From: Bacillota bacterium
Lineage (GTDB): Bacteria; Bacillota; Bacilli; Bacillales; Cytobacillaceae
NCBI GenBank assembly: GCA_030705955.1
Contig: JAUZPL010000017.1
Location: 1-64,000, forward strand
DNA length: 64,000 nt
Direction: 5' to 3'
The translations under genes were made by a program, and so were the position numbers. Each line of letters opens with the position of its first letter. Within the stretch, counting starts at the first letter, position 1. A model generated the notes under the pieces. It searched no databases and had not been told where the DNA came from. It saw nothing but the letters and a program-made list of their open reading frames with translations. This document shows positions 29,568 to 39,851 of the stretch, piece by piece.

Positions 29568-30854
29568 TTGCGTTCATATACAAAATCAATCGAAGCATTC
29601 AAAGAAGCACAAACCCTAATGCCAGGTGGAGTAAACAGCCCTGTTAGAGCTTTTAAATCAGTTAATATGGATCCTATCTTTATGGAAAGAGGAAAAGGAT
29701 CAAAGATTTACGATATTGATGGAAATGAATATATTGACTATGTATTATCATGGGGTCCACTTATTCTTGGACATTCAAATGATCGAGTAGTAGAAGCTAT
29801 CAAAAGGGTAGCTGAAATGGGAACAAGCTTTGGTGCTCCTACTGTATTAGAAAATGAAGTAGCGAAGCTTGTCATTGAACGGGTTCCATCCATTGAAGTA
29901 GTTCGAATGGTTTCCTCAGGTACTGAAGCAACGATGAGCGCATTAAGACTTGCACGTGGATATACAGGCAGAAATAAAATTATTAAATTTGAAGGCTGTT
30001 ACCATGGTCATGGAGACTCTTTATTAATCAAAGCTGGATCAGGAGTTGCCACTCTTGGTTTACCAGATAGCCCTGGAGTACCTGAAGGGGTTGCAAAGAA
30101 TACCATTACTGTTCCATATAATAACTTGGAAAGTGTTAAATATGCATTCGAGCAATATGGTGAAGATATAGCATGTATTATTGTTGAACCAGTTGCTGGA
30201 AATATGGGGGTTGTACCTCCACAACCAGGATTTTTAGAAGGACTTCGAAATATTACTACCCAATATGGGGCGCTATTAATTTTTGATGAAGTCATGACCG
30301 GCTTCCGTGTTGGCTATAATTGTGCGCAAGGATATTTCGGGGTAACTCCTGACTTAACCTGTTTAGGTAAGGTAATCGGGGGCGGCCTTCCAGTTGGTGC
30401 ATATGGTGGGAAAGCGGAAATTATGGAGAAAATTGCCCCAAGCGGGCCGATTTACCAGGCAGGAACCCTTTCAGGAAACCCACTTGCTATGACAGCTGGC
30501 TTTGAAACATTAAGCCAATTAACACCAGAGCATTATGTTGAATTTGGAAGAAAAGCAGATATGCTGGAAAAAGGCATTAAGGAAGCTGCAGAAAAATATG
30601 GAATTCCGCACACAATCAATCGGGCAGGGTCCATGATTGGTTTCTTCTTTACTGATGAAAAGGTAATCAATTATGATTCAGCAAAGAACTCTAATTTAGA
30701 GTACTTTGCCGCATACTACCGTGAGATGGCAAATAACGGAGTATTTTTACCTCCTTCTCAATTTGAAGGGTTATTCCTATCAACGGTTCATTCTGATGAT
30801 GATATTGAAAAAACAATTCAAGCGGTAGAAAAGGCTTTTTCAAAGTTAAAATAA
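29568..30854 (+). CDS. hemL: glutamate-1-semialdehyde 2,1-aminomutase
   Basis: A PLP enzyme that makes 5-aminolevulinate from the product of HemA. The 428-residue protein shows [10 protein letters not shown], the substrate-gating [19 protein letters not shown] (PLP-ring Asp), and the PLP-binding lysine in [17 protein letters not shown]. It starts at TTG 29568, 7 nt after AAAGAGGG. The last gene of the hem operon, with a terminator behind it. Confidence 0.97.
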   Translation: MRSYTKSIEAFKEAQTLMPGGVNSPVRAFKSVNMDPIFMERGKGSKIYDIDGNEYIDYVLSWGPLILGHSNDRVVEAIKRVAEMGTSFGAPTVLENEVAKLVIERVPSIEVVRMVSSGTEATMSALRLARGYTGRNKIIKFEGCYHGHGDSLLIKAGSGVATLGLPDSPGVPEGVAKNTITVPYNNLESVKYAFEQYGEDIACIIVEPVAGNMGVVPPQPGFLEGLRNITTQYGALLIFDEVMTGFRVGYNCAQGYFGVTPDLTCLGKVIGGGLPVGAYGGKAEIMEKIAPSGPIYQAGTLSGNPLAMTAGFETLSQLTPEHYVEFGRKADMLEKGIKEAAEKYGIPHTINRAGSMIGFFFTDEKVINYDSAKNSNLEYFAAYYREMANNGVFLPPSQFEGLFLSTVHSDDDIEKTIQAVEKAFSKLK

Positions 30855-30860
30855 ATAGAT

Positions 30861-30892
30861 AACACACTTCGATTATGGAGTGTGTTTTTTTC
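30861..30892 (+). terminator. hem operon terminator
   Basis: AACACACT and AGTGTGTT form a stem over a 10-nt loop, followed by a run of T. Confidence 0.9.
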
Positions 30893-30980
30893 TGCATTTA
30901 ATCATATTTAAAAAAATCTCCTCATAAAGTGTAAGTGACATAGTGATTTTACGTAAAAGGAAAAGAAGGGAGGAGTCGCT

Positions 30981-32159
30981 TTGTCTCAGGAAAATCAATC
31001 TTCCTTAAGATTTTCCTTGGAGGAAACTTTGTGGTTTAGAAAGGGACAGGAAGTCGCAGAGCTTGTTTCTATTTCACTAGACCCGGATATTACCATCCAG
31101 GAAAATGATCAATACGTAACCATACGTGGTTCACTTGAATTGACCGGGGAATACAATCGCTTTGAAGAAAACAGTGAAAATGAAGGAGAAAATTTTACAA
31201 ATCAGAAATATGTCCAATCAGTAGAAAAACGCGAATCAGGCATATGTGAATTTTTACATCGATTTCCAGTAGATATTACCATTCCATATAATCGAATCCA
31301 AAGCATTTATGACATTGATGTGATGGTAGAGTCCTTTGATTATACCATTCCAGAGAGAAGCTGTTTAAAACTATCAGCAGAGCTTACAATTAGCGGTTTA
31401 TATGGAGTACCTCAGGATGATTCTTCTTTACAGGTATTAACCCGTTTTGATGCAAATCAAAATGAGAATGAGGATGAAAATCTTCTTTTTGAAGCTGAAG
31501 CAAGAAAACAACCAGAGGATGAAAGTGTAGAAAGCCCTGAAAGCCCTGAAAGCCCAGAAAGTTTTTCTTCCATGCCATATGATAAAACAAATAAAACCAT
31601 TGTTTATCATGAGGTGGATATTACAGGGACTATAAAAGATGAATCCATTGAAGAAGAGTCAATAGAGGAATCAACGGATGATGGAGATGTCATTATTTTT
31701 GAAGAAAGTTCCTCATCATCGCCTATAAAAGAGGACACTCACAAAAAAGAAGAATTAGTACACAAAATTACATTCCACAAGTTTAGAAGTGAAGGAAATC
31801 CACAAGATGTGTCTTTGGAGCAAGATATAGAACTATCCGTTGAGGAGGTAACAGAAAGCACTGAAAGCTCCTCATCCTCTAAAGATGACTCCAATCCAAT
31901 TAAAGACTGGTTTAAAAAGAAAAAGAACGAAAAAAAGAAAAGCATGTCTCTAACTGAATTCTTTGCACGGAAAGTGACTGAGGAGGAGCAAGCTAGATTA
32001 AAAGTATGTCTCGTTCAAAAAGGTGATACATTAGATCGACTGGCAGAACGGTATGATGTGAGCGTTAGTAATCTTCTGAAGGAGAATCATCTTGAAATGA
32101 ATCAGGATATTCATGAAGGTGAAGTTTTATATATACCAAATCCTCCACTGAAAAAATAA
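30981..32159 (+). CDS. spoVID: spore coat morphogenetic protein SpoVID
   Basis: SpoVID drives encasement of the forespore by coat proteins in the mother cell, working with SpoIVA and SafA. The 392-residue protein has the conserved N-terminal region (SLEETLWFRKGQEVAELVSISLDPDITIQ), a long acidic low-complexity middle with SPE repeats near 183-195 and Ser/Glu runs, and a C-terminal LysM domain (VQKGDTLDRLAERYDVSVSNLLKENHL... EGEVLYIP). It starts at TTG 30981 after GGGAGGAG. It lies after hemL as in B. subtilis and next to ysxE. Confidence 0.95.
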   Translation: MSQENQSSLRFSLEETLWFRKGQEVAELVSISLDPDITIQENDQYVTIRGSLELTGEYNRFEENSENEGENFTNQKYVQSVEKRESGICEFLHRFPVDITIPYNRIQSIYDIDVMVESFDYTIPERSCLKLSAELTISGLYGVPQDDSSLQVLTRFDANQNENEDENLLFEAEARKQPEDESVESPESPESPESFSSMPYDKTNKTIVYHEVDITGTIKDESIEEESIEESTDDGDVIIFEESSSSSPIKEDTHKKEELVHKITFHKFRSEGNPQDVSLEQDIELSVEEVTESTESSSSSKDDSNPIKDWFKKKKNEKKKSMSLTEFFARKVTEEEQARLKVCLVQKGDTLDRLAERYDVSVSNLLKENHLEMNQDIHEGEVLYIPNPPLKK

Positions 32160-32256
32160 TGATGGAAAACATGTTGAGCGGGTTTTAAAGCCTGCTCACT
32201 GTTTTCTTTTTGCTTTTCTAAAAGGGATTTAGGTAGGTTTTGTGAGGTTATAGCAT

Positions 32257-33291
32257 ATGAATGATTCAAATCGATTACAAGCATTTGCACCCATTCTAAA
32301 GCATTATCAAATTGAGCCTTATTTTATTGAAGATTTTGGAAAGGTCTTTAAGATTTACTCAAATAAAGGAACCTTTTCATTAAAAAAGGTTCCTGCAAAT
32401 AGTGGGACTGATTTTATTCGCCACGTCCATTTTTTATTTCAAAAAGGCTACAATCGCATCGTACCCATCTATCCAACGATTGATGGAAGATATGCGGTAC
32501 TCCATGAAAATGATCTTTATTATTTAATGCCATGGTTATCCAATGAAGTAAAAGAAGATCGAAATGAACGACACCAACAATTATTTCGGGAACTCGCAAG
32601 ACTCCATACATTATCCGCTAAGGAAATTCCAGTAAAAAAGGAAGAACGTACAGAGCACTATGAAAAAACCATACAACAATTTGAAAAGAACCAAGAATTT
32701 CTTTCAGGATTCATTGAAGAATGTGAGAATAAAGTATATATGTCCCCATTCCAGCTACTCTTTTGTTTATATTTTAATGAAATTAGCCAGGCATTACGTT
32801 TTTCAAAAGGTAAATTCGAGGAATGGTATGATAATACAAAGGAGCAGGAAAAAGCAAGAATGGTTATTACACATGGCAAGATATCAAGTGAACATTTTCT
32901 TTATGATGAAAAGGGGTATGGATATTTTAGTAATTTTGAAGAGGCTGGCTATGGTTCCCCATTTCATGATTTATTGCCCTTTTTATCTCGCACTTTGAAA
33001 ACAAATCCAAAACAAAATGATGATTGTGTTGGATGGATTCATCATTACCAAAAACATTTCCCATTTAAAACAGATGAAAAATTATTGTTTTATAGTTATC
33101 TAGCCTACCCTTTGCCAATTATCCAGGTGGCTGAAAAGTACTACCACAAAAAAAATTCTAGGAATGAGATGAAATCAGTAAAACAGTTGCAGAATCAATA
33201 TTGGTATTTAAAAAATACAGAATATGTTGTCATGAAATTAACGGAAATAGATGCTGACAGTGCAATAAACGAAGGGGCCCCTCCGCAATAA
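32257..33291 (+). CDS. ysxE: CotS-family spore coat kinase-like protein (YsxE)
   Basis: A 344-residue spore-associated protein with an aminoglycoside phosphotransferase/choline kinase-like fold, related to CotS, CotI and YutH. The N-lobe pattern VFKIYSNKGTFSLKKVP is present. The catalytic-loop position reads THGKISSEHFL rather than HGDxxxxN, and the metal-binding position reads SNFEEAGYGSPFHDL, so the usual catalytic and metal-binding aspartates are not evident; it may be a pseudokinase. It follows spoVID as in B. subtilis. ATG 32257 is preceded by a weak GTGAGG site. It ends convergently with a small reverse-strand gene. Confidence 0.88.
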   Translation: MNDSNRLQAFAPILKHYQIEPYFIEDFGKVFKIYSNKGTFSLKKVPANSGTDFIRHVHFLFQKGYNRIVPIYPTIDGRYAVLHENDLYYLMPWLSNEVKEDRNERHQQLFRELARLHTLSAKEIPVKKEERTEHYEKTIQQFEKNQEFLSGFIEECENKVYMSPFQLLFCLYFNEISQALRFSKGKFEEWYDNTKEQEKARMVITHGKISSEHFLYDEKGYGYFSNFEEAGYGSPFHDLLPFLSRTLKTNPKQNDDCVGWIHHYQKHFPFKTDEKLLFYSYLAYPLPIIQVAEKYYHKKNSRNEMKSVKQLQNQYWYLKNTEYVVMKLTEIDADSAINEGAPPQ

Positions 33292-33302
33292 GAGAGTGGC
33301 CC

Positions 33303-33494
33303 CTAAATAATTTCAAAAAAGATGGCAATGGCTATCAGTGTAAACGTGATTAGTAAAAGGACGTCAAGTACAGTTGGAATTAGAATGGTGCGTATGGCTT
33401 GAAAAATACAAAAGGGAATAATAAATTGGCCGCAGACTGCTTTTATTTTGTAAGACCATGGAGGTAATGAATATTTATTAAATCTCCTTTTCAC
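33303..33494 (-). CDS. small membrane protein of unknown function
   Basis: A 63-residue product with a basic N-terminal segment (KRRFNKYSLPPWSYKIK) and two hydrophobic stretches (about 19-34 and 38-62), so probably a small inner-membrane protein. The start is GTG on the reverse strand, with GGGGAG 6 nt upstream, better than chance. The stop is 11 bp from the ysxE stop. I do not recognise a characterised family. It fills the ysxE-valS gap. Confidence 0.6.
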   Translation of the reverse strand: MKRRFNKYSLPPWSYKIKAVCGQFIIPFCIFQAIRTILIPTVLDVLLLITFTLIAIAIFFEII

Positions 33495-33611
33495 ACATCT
33501 CTCCCCTTTCTTTTCCTCTTTAATTTATGTATATTCTAAGGTACTTGTGAATAACCAAAAAAGGAACCATTTTTTTGATTCGGTATAAAATAAAAGAAAA
33601 TTGGTAATGAA

Positions 33612-33920
33612 TATTGACGTCAATCCCCTTTTTTGGGTAGTATATCTATATATAATGAAAAGCATTGATAGGGAAGAGTACGGTGACTCTTCACTTTAAG
33701 AGAGGGAAATCAATAGCTGGAAGATTTCCTAAGTGAAACATCGGAATGTCGCCCTTGAGCTTCTTTCGCCAAAGGATCCTTAGGTCTTAGTAGTGGGGGA
33801 CGGGTTTTCTAAGTCCGTTATCTGTTTAAGTGCCAATTATATTTTTATAATTGGAAAAAAGGTGGTACCGCGAAGTAAACTCCATTCGTCCTTTTATGGA
33901 TGAGATGGGGTTTTTTTATT
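33612..33920 (+). promoter_or_regulatory. T-box leader (tRNA-Val sensing) for valS
   Basis: The leader has the invariant T-box sequence AAGGTGGTACCGCG near 33859-33872, a Stem I with AGAGAGGG and the GCTGGAAGATTTCC region, and a specifier-loop candidate GTC at 33748-33750 in GGAATGTCGCC, a valine codon matching the downstream valS. A terminator/antiterminator pair sits at about 33877-33918 (ACTCCATTCGTCC... GGATGAGATGGGGT then T run). Uncharged tRNA-Val would stabilise the antiterminator and allow valS expression. A candidate promoter begins with TTGACG at 33614, with TAGTAT 18 bp on. Confidence 0.93.
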
Positions 33921-33944
33921 TTCACGAAATAGGAGGGAATGAAG

Positions 33945-36587
33945 ATGGAAACAAAGGATATAACAATGCCTACTAAATATGACCCGCAATCCATTGAAAA
34001 AGGGAGATATGAATGGTGGTTAGAAGGCGAGTTTTTCAAAGCTAAGGGTGAACTGGAAAAACAGCCATATACGGTTGTGATTCCACCGCCAAACGTTACT
34101 GGAAAACTCCATTTAGGGCATGCATGGGATACGACCCTACAAGATATTATTACGAGAATGAAAAGAATGCAGGGCTTTGACGTTCTTTGGCTCCCAGGAA
34201 TGGACCATGCGGGAATAGCTACTCAAGCTAAAGTAGAGGAGAAGCTCCGCAAAGAAGGAAAAAGCAGGTATGATTTAGGAAGAGAAAAGTTTGTTAAAGA
34301 AACATGGAGATGGAAGGAAGAATATGCCTCACATATTCGCCAGCAATGGGCCAAAATTGGTTTAGGGTTAGATTACAGCCGAGAGAGATTCACCCTCGAT
34401 GAAGGGCTATCAAAGGCAGTTCGTGAAGTATTTGTTTCGTTATATAAAAAAGGTTTAATCTATCGCGGTGAATATATCATTAACTGGGACCCAGCTACTA
34501 AAACTGCGATATCAGATATTGAAGTTATCTATAAAGATGTTCAAGGTGCTTTCTATCATTTACGTTATCCGTTAGCTGATGGCACAGGATCTATTGAGGT
34601 AGCAACCACTCGACCTGAAACAATGCTCGGGGACACGGCCGTTGCGGTACATCCGGAAGATAACCGCTATAATCATTTGATTGGCAAGACGGTTATTTTA
34701 CCAATTGTTGGACGAGAAATTCCGATTGTTGGTGATGATTATGTAGATATGGAATTTGGATCTGGAGCTGTAAAAATTACCCCTGCCCATGACCCGAATG
34801 ACTTTGAATTAGGAAACCGTCATCATTTGGAAAGAATTCTTGTTATGAATGAAGACGGAACAATGAATGAAAAGGCAGGTAAATACCAAGGACTTGACCG
34901 GTTTGAATGCCGAAAACAAATTGTAAATGACCTAGAAGAGCTTGGAGTATTATTTAAAATTGAAGAACATCTACATTCTGTTGGTCATTCCGAGCGGAGC
35001 GGTGCCGTTGTAGAACCTTACCTTTCGACTCAATGGTTTGTAAAAATGCAGCCATTGGCCCAAAAAGCAATTGAACTTCAGGAAAATGACGAAAAGGTAA
35101 ACTTTGTACCTGATCGTTTTGAAAAAACGTATTTACGTTGGATGGAAAATATCCGCGACTGGTGTATATCTCGTCAGCTTTGGTGGGGTCACAGAATTCC
35201 TGCTTGGTATCATAAAGAAACGGGGGAAGTTTATGTTGACCATGAGCCACCAGCAGATATTGAAAATTGGAAACAAGATCATGATGTATTAGATACATGG
35301 TTTAGCTCAGCTCTTTGGCCTTTCTCAACATTAGGATGGCCAGATAAAGATGCTCCAGACTTTAAGCGATATTTTTCTACAGATGTTCTTGTAACAGGAT
35401 ATGATATTATTTTCTTTTGGGTGTCTCGTATGATTTTCCAAAGTTTAGAATTTACAGGAGAGCGTCCTTTCAAGGATGTGTTAATTCATGGCTTGGTTCG
35501 TGATGCAGAAGGAAGGAAGATGAGTAAATCCTTAGGAAATGGTGTTGATCCAATGGATGTAATTGACCAATATGGTGCAGATTCATTGCGATATTTCCTT
35601 TCAACCGGAAGCTCACCTGGTCAGGATTTACGCTTTAGCATTGAAAAGGTTGAGTCAACCTGGAACTTTGCCAATAAAATTTGGAATGCTTCCCGATTCG
35701 CGTTAATGAATATGGATGGACTGAAGTATGAAGAAATCGATTTAAGTGGAGAAAAGTCTATTCCAGATAAATGGATTTTAACGCGTCTGAACGAAACTAT
35801 AGAAACGGTAACAAGGCTTTCTGAGAAATATGAATTTGGTGAAGTTGGCAGGGCTCTTTATAACTTCATTTGGGATGACTTTTGTGATTGGTATATTGAA
35901 ATGGCTAAACTACCGCTCTATGGGGATCATGAAAAAGCAAAGAAAACCACTCGGTCAATTCTTGCACATGTCTTAGATCAAACAATGAAATTACTTCATC
36001 CATTTATGCCTTTTATTACTGAAGAAATTTGGCAGAGTCTTCCTCATTTTGGTGAATCCATCACCATATCAAAATGGCCAGAGGAAATCCATGAATTTAC
36101 GGATGAACAAGCTGCTCAAGAAATGAAGCTTTTAATGGAAATCATTCGTTCTGTACGGAATATTCGTGCTGAAGTGAATACACCAATGAGTAAAAAAATT
36201 AAGATGATAGTAAAAGCAAAGGATGAGACAATCTTAAAGATTGTTGAGAATAATCGTGCTTATATTGAGAAGTTTTGTAATCCAGAAGAACTTCAAATAG
36301 GAATAGAGATTTTAACTCCTGAAAAGGCAATGACATCTGTTATTACTGGAGTGGAAATTATTCTACCTCTAGAAGGCCTAATTAATATTGAAGAAGAAAT
36401 TGCACGTCTTGAAAAAGAATATGATAAACTAAATAAAGAAGTAGAAAGAGTACAGAAGAAACTCGGTAACGAAGGCTTTATGAAAAAAGCTCCTGAAAGT
36501 GTGGTTGAAGAGGAGCGCGCTAAGGAAAAGGATTATTCGGAGAAGCGAGCCACAGTTGAGGCGAGAATTAAGGAATTAAAGGGATAA
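33945..36587 (+). CDS. valS: valyl-tRNA synthetase
   Basis: A class I aminoacyl-tRNA synthetase that charges tRNA-Val and edits misactivated threonine. The 880-residue protein has the HIGH signature as [15 protein letters not shown], an inserted editing domain ([18 protein letters not shown]... [13 protein letters not shown]), the KMSKS loop (RKMSKSLGN), an anticodon-binding domain and a C-terminal coiled coil (about 810-880). ATG 33939 is only 1 nt from AGGAGGG; ATG 33945 at 7 nt is preferred. Expression is under the T-box upstream. Confidence 0.97.
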   Translation: METKDITMPTKYDPQSIEKGRYEWWLEGEFFKAKGELEKQPYTVVIPPPNVTGKLHLGHAWDTTLQDIITRMKRMQGFDVLWLPGMDHAGIATQAKVEEKLRKEGKSRYDLGREKFVKETWRWKEEYASHIRQQWAKIGLGLDYSRERFTLDEGLSKAVREVFVSLYKKGLIYRGEYIINWDPATKTAISDIEVIYKDVQGAFYHLRYPLADGTGSIEVATTRPETMLGDTAVAVHPEDNRYNHLIGKTVILPIVGREIPIVGDDYVDMEFGSGAVKITPAHDPNDFELGNRHHLERILVMNEDGTMNEKAGKYQGLDRFECRKQIVNDLEELGVLFKIEEHLHSVGHSERSGAVVEPYLSTQWFVKMQPLAQKAIELQENDEKVNFVPDRFEKTYLRWMENIRDWCISRQLWWGHRIPAWYHKETGEVYVDHEPPADIENWKQDHDVLDTWFSSALWPFSTLGWPDKDAPDFKRYFSTDVLVTGYDIIFFWVSRMIFQSLEFTGERPFKDVLIHGLVRDAEGRKMSKSLGNGVDPMDVIDQYGADSLRYFLSTGSSPGQDLRFSIEKVESTWNFANKIWNASRFALMNMDGLKYEEIDLSGEKSIPDKWILTRLNETIETVTRLSEKYEFGEVGRALYNFIWDDFCDWYIEMAKLPLYGDHEKAKKTTRSILAHVLDQTMKLLHPFMPFITEEIWQSLPHFGESITISKWPEEIHEFTDEQAAQEMKLLMEIIRSVRNIRAEVNTPMSKKIKMIVKAKDETILKIVENNRAYIEKFCNPEELQIGIEILTPEKAMTSVITGVEIILPLEGLINIEEEIARLEKEYDKLNKEVERVQKKLGNEGFMKKAPESVVEEERAKEKDYSEKRATVEARIKELKG

Positions 36588-36597
36588 ATGGTTAAGT

Positions 36598-36628
36598 AGA
36601 GGCGAATCCGTTTTGGATTCGTCTTTAC
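36598..36628 (+). terminator. valS-folC inverted repeat
   Basis: AGGCGAATCC and GGATTCGTCT pair over GTTTT, followed by a weak TTTACC tail. It is probably an attenuating or partial terminator before folC. Confidence 0.65.
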
Positions 36629-36661
36629 CATGTTTTAAAATCGAATGGGGGTTATGACACC

Positions 36662-37969
36662 GTGTTTACCACATATCAAGCAGCATTAGATTGGATACAT
36701 GCGAGGTTACGTTTAGGAATAAAACCTGGCCTAAAAAGAATGGAATGGATGATGGAAAGACTAGGAAATCCAGAAAAAAGTAGTAAAGCTGTTCATATCG
36801 GCGGTACGAATGGAAAGGGATCTACTGTAACTTTTCTTAGGTCAATTCTGCAGTCAAACGGTTACACAGTTGGCACGTTTACTTCTCCCTATATTGAGGA
36901 ATTTAATGAGAGGATAAGTGTAAATGGAGCACCTATTAGGGATGATGAATTGGTTCAATTAACAAACATCATTCGCCCCCTGGCAGATGAACTTGAAGAA
37001 ACAGCATTAGGTGGACCAACTGAATTCGAAGTCATTACCGCAATGGCCTTTTACTATTTTTCAAAAATGAGGCCTGTCGATATCGTTCTTTATGAAGTAG
37101 GCTTAGGAGGAAGATTCGATTCAACCAATATTATCTTTCCACATCTTTCCATCATCACAAATATTGGCCTAGACCATACCAATATTTTAGGGGATACATA
37201 CGAAAAAATAGCTTTTGAGAAGGCAGGAATTATTAAGAAAAATACGCCTATTTTCACAGCAGTAAAACGACAGGATGCCTTAAAGGTAATTGAGGAGCAA
37301 GCTGTAAAAATGAAGGCACCTATTTTTCGAATTAATCATGAATTTACAATAGATTCATATCGTCCACTTGAACGTGGTGAAAAATTCACATTAAAACCAA
37401 CTTATTTTCCAATTATAGAAGAGATTGAAATTGGCATGATTGGTCAGCATCAAACGGAGAATGCTGCACTGGCTGTTATGGCTGCCAATTACTTAAATGA
37501 ATGTTGTAGTTTTGTTATGAGTCAAGAAAAGATAAAAGAGGGACTAAAACAAGCATTTTGGCCAGGAAGATTTGAAATTCTGTCGGAAAAACCGCTTGTG
37601 ATTATAGATGGTGCCCATAATGACGAAGGGGTTACGGCCCTTGTCAATGAGCTATCAACTCGATTTGGAAATAAGCAAATATCAATAGTTTTTGCAGCAA
37701 TGCAGGATAAAAGCTTACATAACATGGTTGCAAAGCTTGACCAAATTGCGCACCATATTACATTTGTATCCTTTGATTATCCACGTGCTGCCGAGGCATC
37801 TACTTTATATGAACTGAGCATTTCTCAAAATAAAACCTTGGGAAAAAATTGGGAAAAGATAATTTTGAATGAACTAAAAGTAATGGGAAAAGATCACATA
37901 CTTGTTGTAACAGGGTCTCTTTATTTTATTTCAAGAGCAAAACCATTTTTAAAGAATACTTTAAAGTGA
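36662..37969 (+). CDS. folC: folylpolyglutamate synthase / dihydrofolate synthase
   Basis: It adds glutamate to dihydropteroate and extends the polyglutamate tail of folates. A Mur-ligase-like enzyme of 435 residues. P-loop GGTNGKGSTV near 49-58, TSPYIEEFNERISVNG, the LGGRFDSTN motif, SIITNIGLDHTNILG and the C-terminal DGAHNDEGV motif are present. The start is GTG 36662 after GGGGG at a slightly long distance. It follows valS as in B. subtilis. The stop nearly abuts a TA-rich segment before the diguanylate cyclase gene. Confidence 0.96.
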   Translation: MFTTYQAALDWIHARLRLGIKPGLKRMEWMMERLGNPEKSSKAVHIGGTNGKGSTVTFLRSILQSNGYTVGTFTSPYIEEFNERISVNGAPIRDDELVQLTNIIRPLADELEETALGGPTEFEVITAMAFYYFSKMRPVDIVLYEVGLGGRFDSTNIIFPHLSIITNIGLDHTNILGDTYEKIAFEKAGIIKKNTPIFTAVKRQDALKVIEEQAVKMKAPIFRINHEFTIDSYRPLERGEKFTLKPTYFPIIEEIEIGMIGQHQTENAALAVMAANYLNECCSFVMSQEKIKEGLKQAFWPGRFEILSEKPLVIIDGAHNDEGVTALVNELSTRFGNKQISIVFAAMQDKSLHNMVAKLDQIAHHITFVSFDYPRAAEASTLYELSISQNKTLGKNWEKIILNELKVMGKDHILVVTGSLYFISRAKPFLKNTLK

Positions 37970-38046
37970 CAAAAATTATCAAATTTGATAAAATATTTTT
38001 ATTATTCAATACTTTTTGCCTAGGAAAAAAATGGAGATGGGAAACC

Positions 38047-39765
38047 ATGGAAGTTAAACCACGTGTTAAAAGAATGATTTATATTGTTTGGATTTTATTG
38101 GTTCCTGCTGGAATGTGGTTAACATATCGTGCATATCCACCTCAAATTACAGGACATTGGGCAGAACTTTTTGCCTTTTTAGTCTTATATTCAATTGTTG
38201 CATCCATGCCAATGGTCATAAATAATACACCAGTTTTTTTGATACAGTGGATTTCATTAGCTACTTTTTTAATCTTTGGATTATTTGTAGAAATCGTTTT
38301 TGCCCAAATTGCGATTATTGTTGTTTTAATGAAGCTAAGGCTGACGAAGGATGCATTATTTCGTTACCCACTTAATTTCATCATGTTTTTTCTTGTTTCA
38401 TTAATAAGTGGGGTTGTTTATTATGCTCTTGGTGGAAAAACAGGGGAGACACTTATTGGTAACTCGCATTTTATGTGGCTTGCTATTTTATACGCACTAT
38501 TAGCGTATTTACTAAATCAAATCATCATTTCATTAAATCAATATTATATTTATAAAATAAAAGGCTCCTTTTTTGGTAAGGATTTAGTTTGGGAAACTGT
38601 TACAATGATTATTACATTTCCGTTGGGCTTTGTTTTGTACATGCTATATAGACAGGTAGGACTATTTAGTTTATTGTTTGTGGGAATTCCTTTTGCGAGT
38701 CTATCCATTATTCTAAATCTATATTATTCCAGTGAAAAGATAAATGAGTACTTGCAAACCGCTGCTGAAATCGGACATCAACTAGCTGAACATCTTTATG
38801 TAGATGATGTTTTAAATCTTTTTATTCAAAAGCTTGGTGAAATGCTTCCTGTAGATTATGCCTATATTTTAAATGTGGTTGAACATAAAGAACTTCAAGT
38901 GGTACGCCGAATTGAAAATGGGAAGGTAATGCCAAATGAGGATATTCCTCGTTTAAAAATGAATGAAGGATTTAGTGGAACTGTATGGAAAAGGGAAAAA
39001 CTTACTTTTTATAAAACGAAAGAAGAATGGAGAAAACTAAGTACGATCCTCCCGTTTGATGCTGAGAGTGTATTAGGTGTTCCAATTGTAAGAAGCAATG
39101 ATGTAGTCGGGATTTTAGTATTGGCTTCAAAACGAAAAAGGGCATATGAAAAACCTCAGCTCATGATTGTTGATATTCTTTGCTCTCATTATGCTGTTGC
39201 CGTGGAAAATGCAAGGCATTATGAGGAAACGAAAATGTTTAGTGAACGCTGTGCCCTTACAAATTTATATAACTATCGTTATTTTGATAAAATGCTTGCA
39301 GAGGAATTTGAGAAACTGCATCATTTTGAAAGAAGAAAATTATCATTAATTATATTGGATCTTGATCATTTTAAAAATGTGAATGATACGTATGGCCATC
39401 AAAGCGGCAATGAAATCCTTCAAGTACTAGCAAACAGATTAGAAGAAGTAGTTGGAAACAAAGGAACTGTCGCACGTTATGGCGGTGAAGAATTTGTGGT
39501 TCTGTTGCCGAATTATCAAAAGAAGGAAGCCTTTCAATTTGCCGAGCTAATAAGACAAATGGTAGCTAATCATCCTTTTACATTGAAACAGCATATAGAT
39601 GAAGAGAAGATACAAGTATATGTGACTGTAACAGCCTCCATTGGTATCGCAACAGCACCAGAGGATGCAGATGATTCTCTAGCATTAATACGTCATGCAG
39701 ATCGTGCATTATATGTAGGAGCGAAAAGGGCAGGAAGAAACCGTGTTGCAGAATATACGAAATAA
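38047..39765 (+). CDS. membrane-bound GAF-GGDEF diguanylate cyclase
   Basis: A predicted enzyme making cyclic di-GMP from two GTP. The 572-residue product has an N-terminal membrane region (about 10-220, six or more hydrophobic segments), a GAF sensor domain (about 250-395) and a C-terminal GGDEF domain. The active site is intact as GGEEF at 479-483 (RYGGEEFVVLLP), with DLDHFKNVNDTYGHQ upstream. The RxxD inhibitory site expected five residues before GGEEF is absent (GNKG there), so product inhibition at that site is unlikely. The frame is open to 37966, but ATG 38047 has GGAG 10 nt upstream. It has no counterpart at this place in B. subtilis and sits beside the pilus locus. Confidence 0.9.
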   Translation: MEVKPRVKRMIYIVWILLVPAGMWLTYRAYPPQITGHWAELFAFLVLYSIVASMPMVINNTPVFLIQWISLATFLIFGLFVEIVFAQIAIIVVLMKLRLTKDALFRYPLNFIMFFLVSLISGVVYYALGGKTGETLIGNSHFMWLAILYALLAYLLNQIIISLNQYYIYKIKGSFFGKDLVWETVTMIITFPLGFVLYMLYRQVGLFSLLFVGIPFASLSIILNLYYSSEKINEYLQTAAEIGHQLAEHLYVDDVLNLFIQKLGEMLPVDYAYILNVVEHKELQVVRRIENGKVMPNEDIPRLKMNEGFSGTVWKREKLTFYKTKEEWRKLSTILPFDAESVLGVPIVRSNDVVGILVLASKRKRAYEKPQLMIVDILCSHYAVAVENARHYEETKMFSERCALTNLYNYRYFDKMLAEEFEKLHHFERRKLSLIILDLDHFKNVNDTYGHQSGNEILQVLANRLEEVVGNKGTVARYGGEEFVVLLPNYQKKEAFQFAELIRQMVANHPFTLKQHIDEEKIQVYVTVTASIGIATAPEDADDSLALIRHADRALYVGAKRAGRNRVAEYTK

Positions 39766-39785
39766 GAATAAATTCTATATTTTAA

Positions 39786-39829
39786 AACAAAAAAGCAGCC
39801 GATTTACAAAATCGTACTGCTTTTTTGTT
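39786..39829. terminator. bidirectional terminator between cyclase and receptor genes
   Basis: ACAAAAAAGCAG and CTGCTTTTTTGT enclose a further CGATT/AATCG stem. It can serve both convergent genes. Confidence 0.88.
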
Positions 39830-39851
39830 TTTGATGGAGTGAAAACCTAAA

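Noticed and set aside
30900-30960. Sigma-E promoter for spoVID
   Set aside because: A CATAGTGAT -10 is present, but no -35 lies at 13-15 bp; spoVID is expected to be sigma-E controlled, yet I cannot point to the site.
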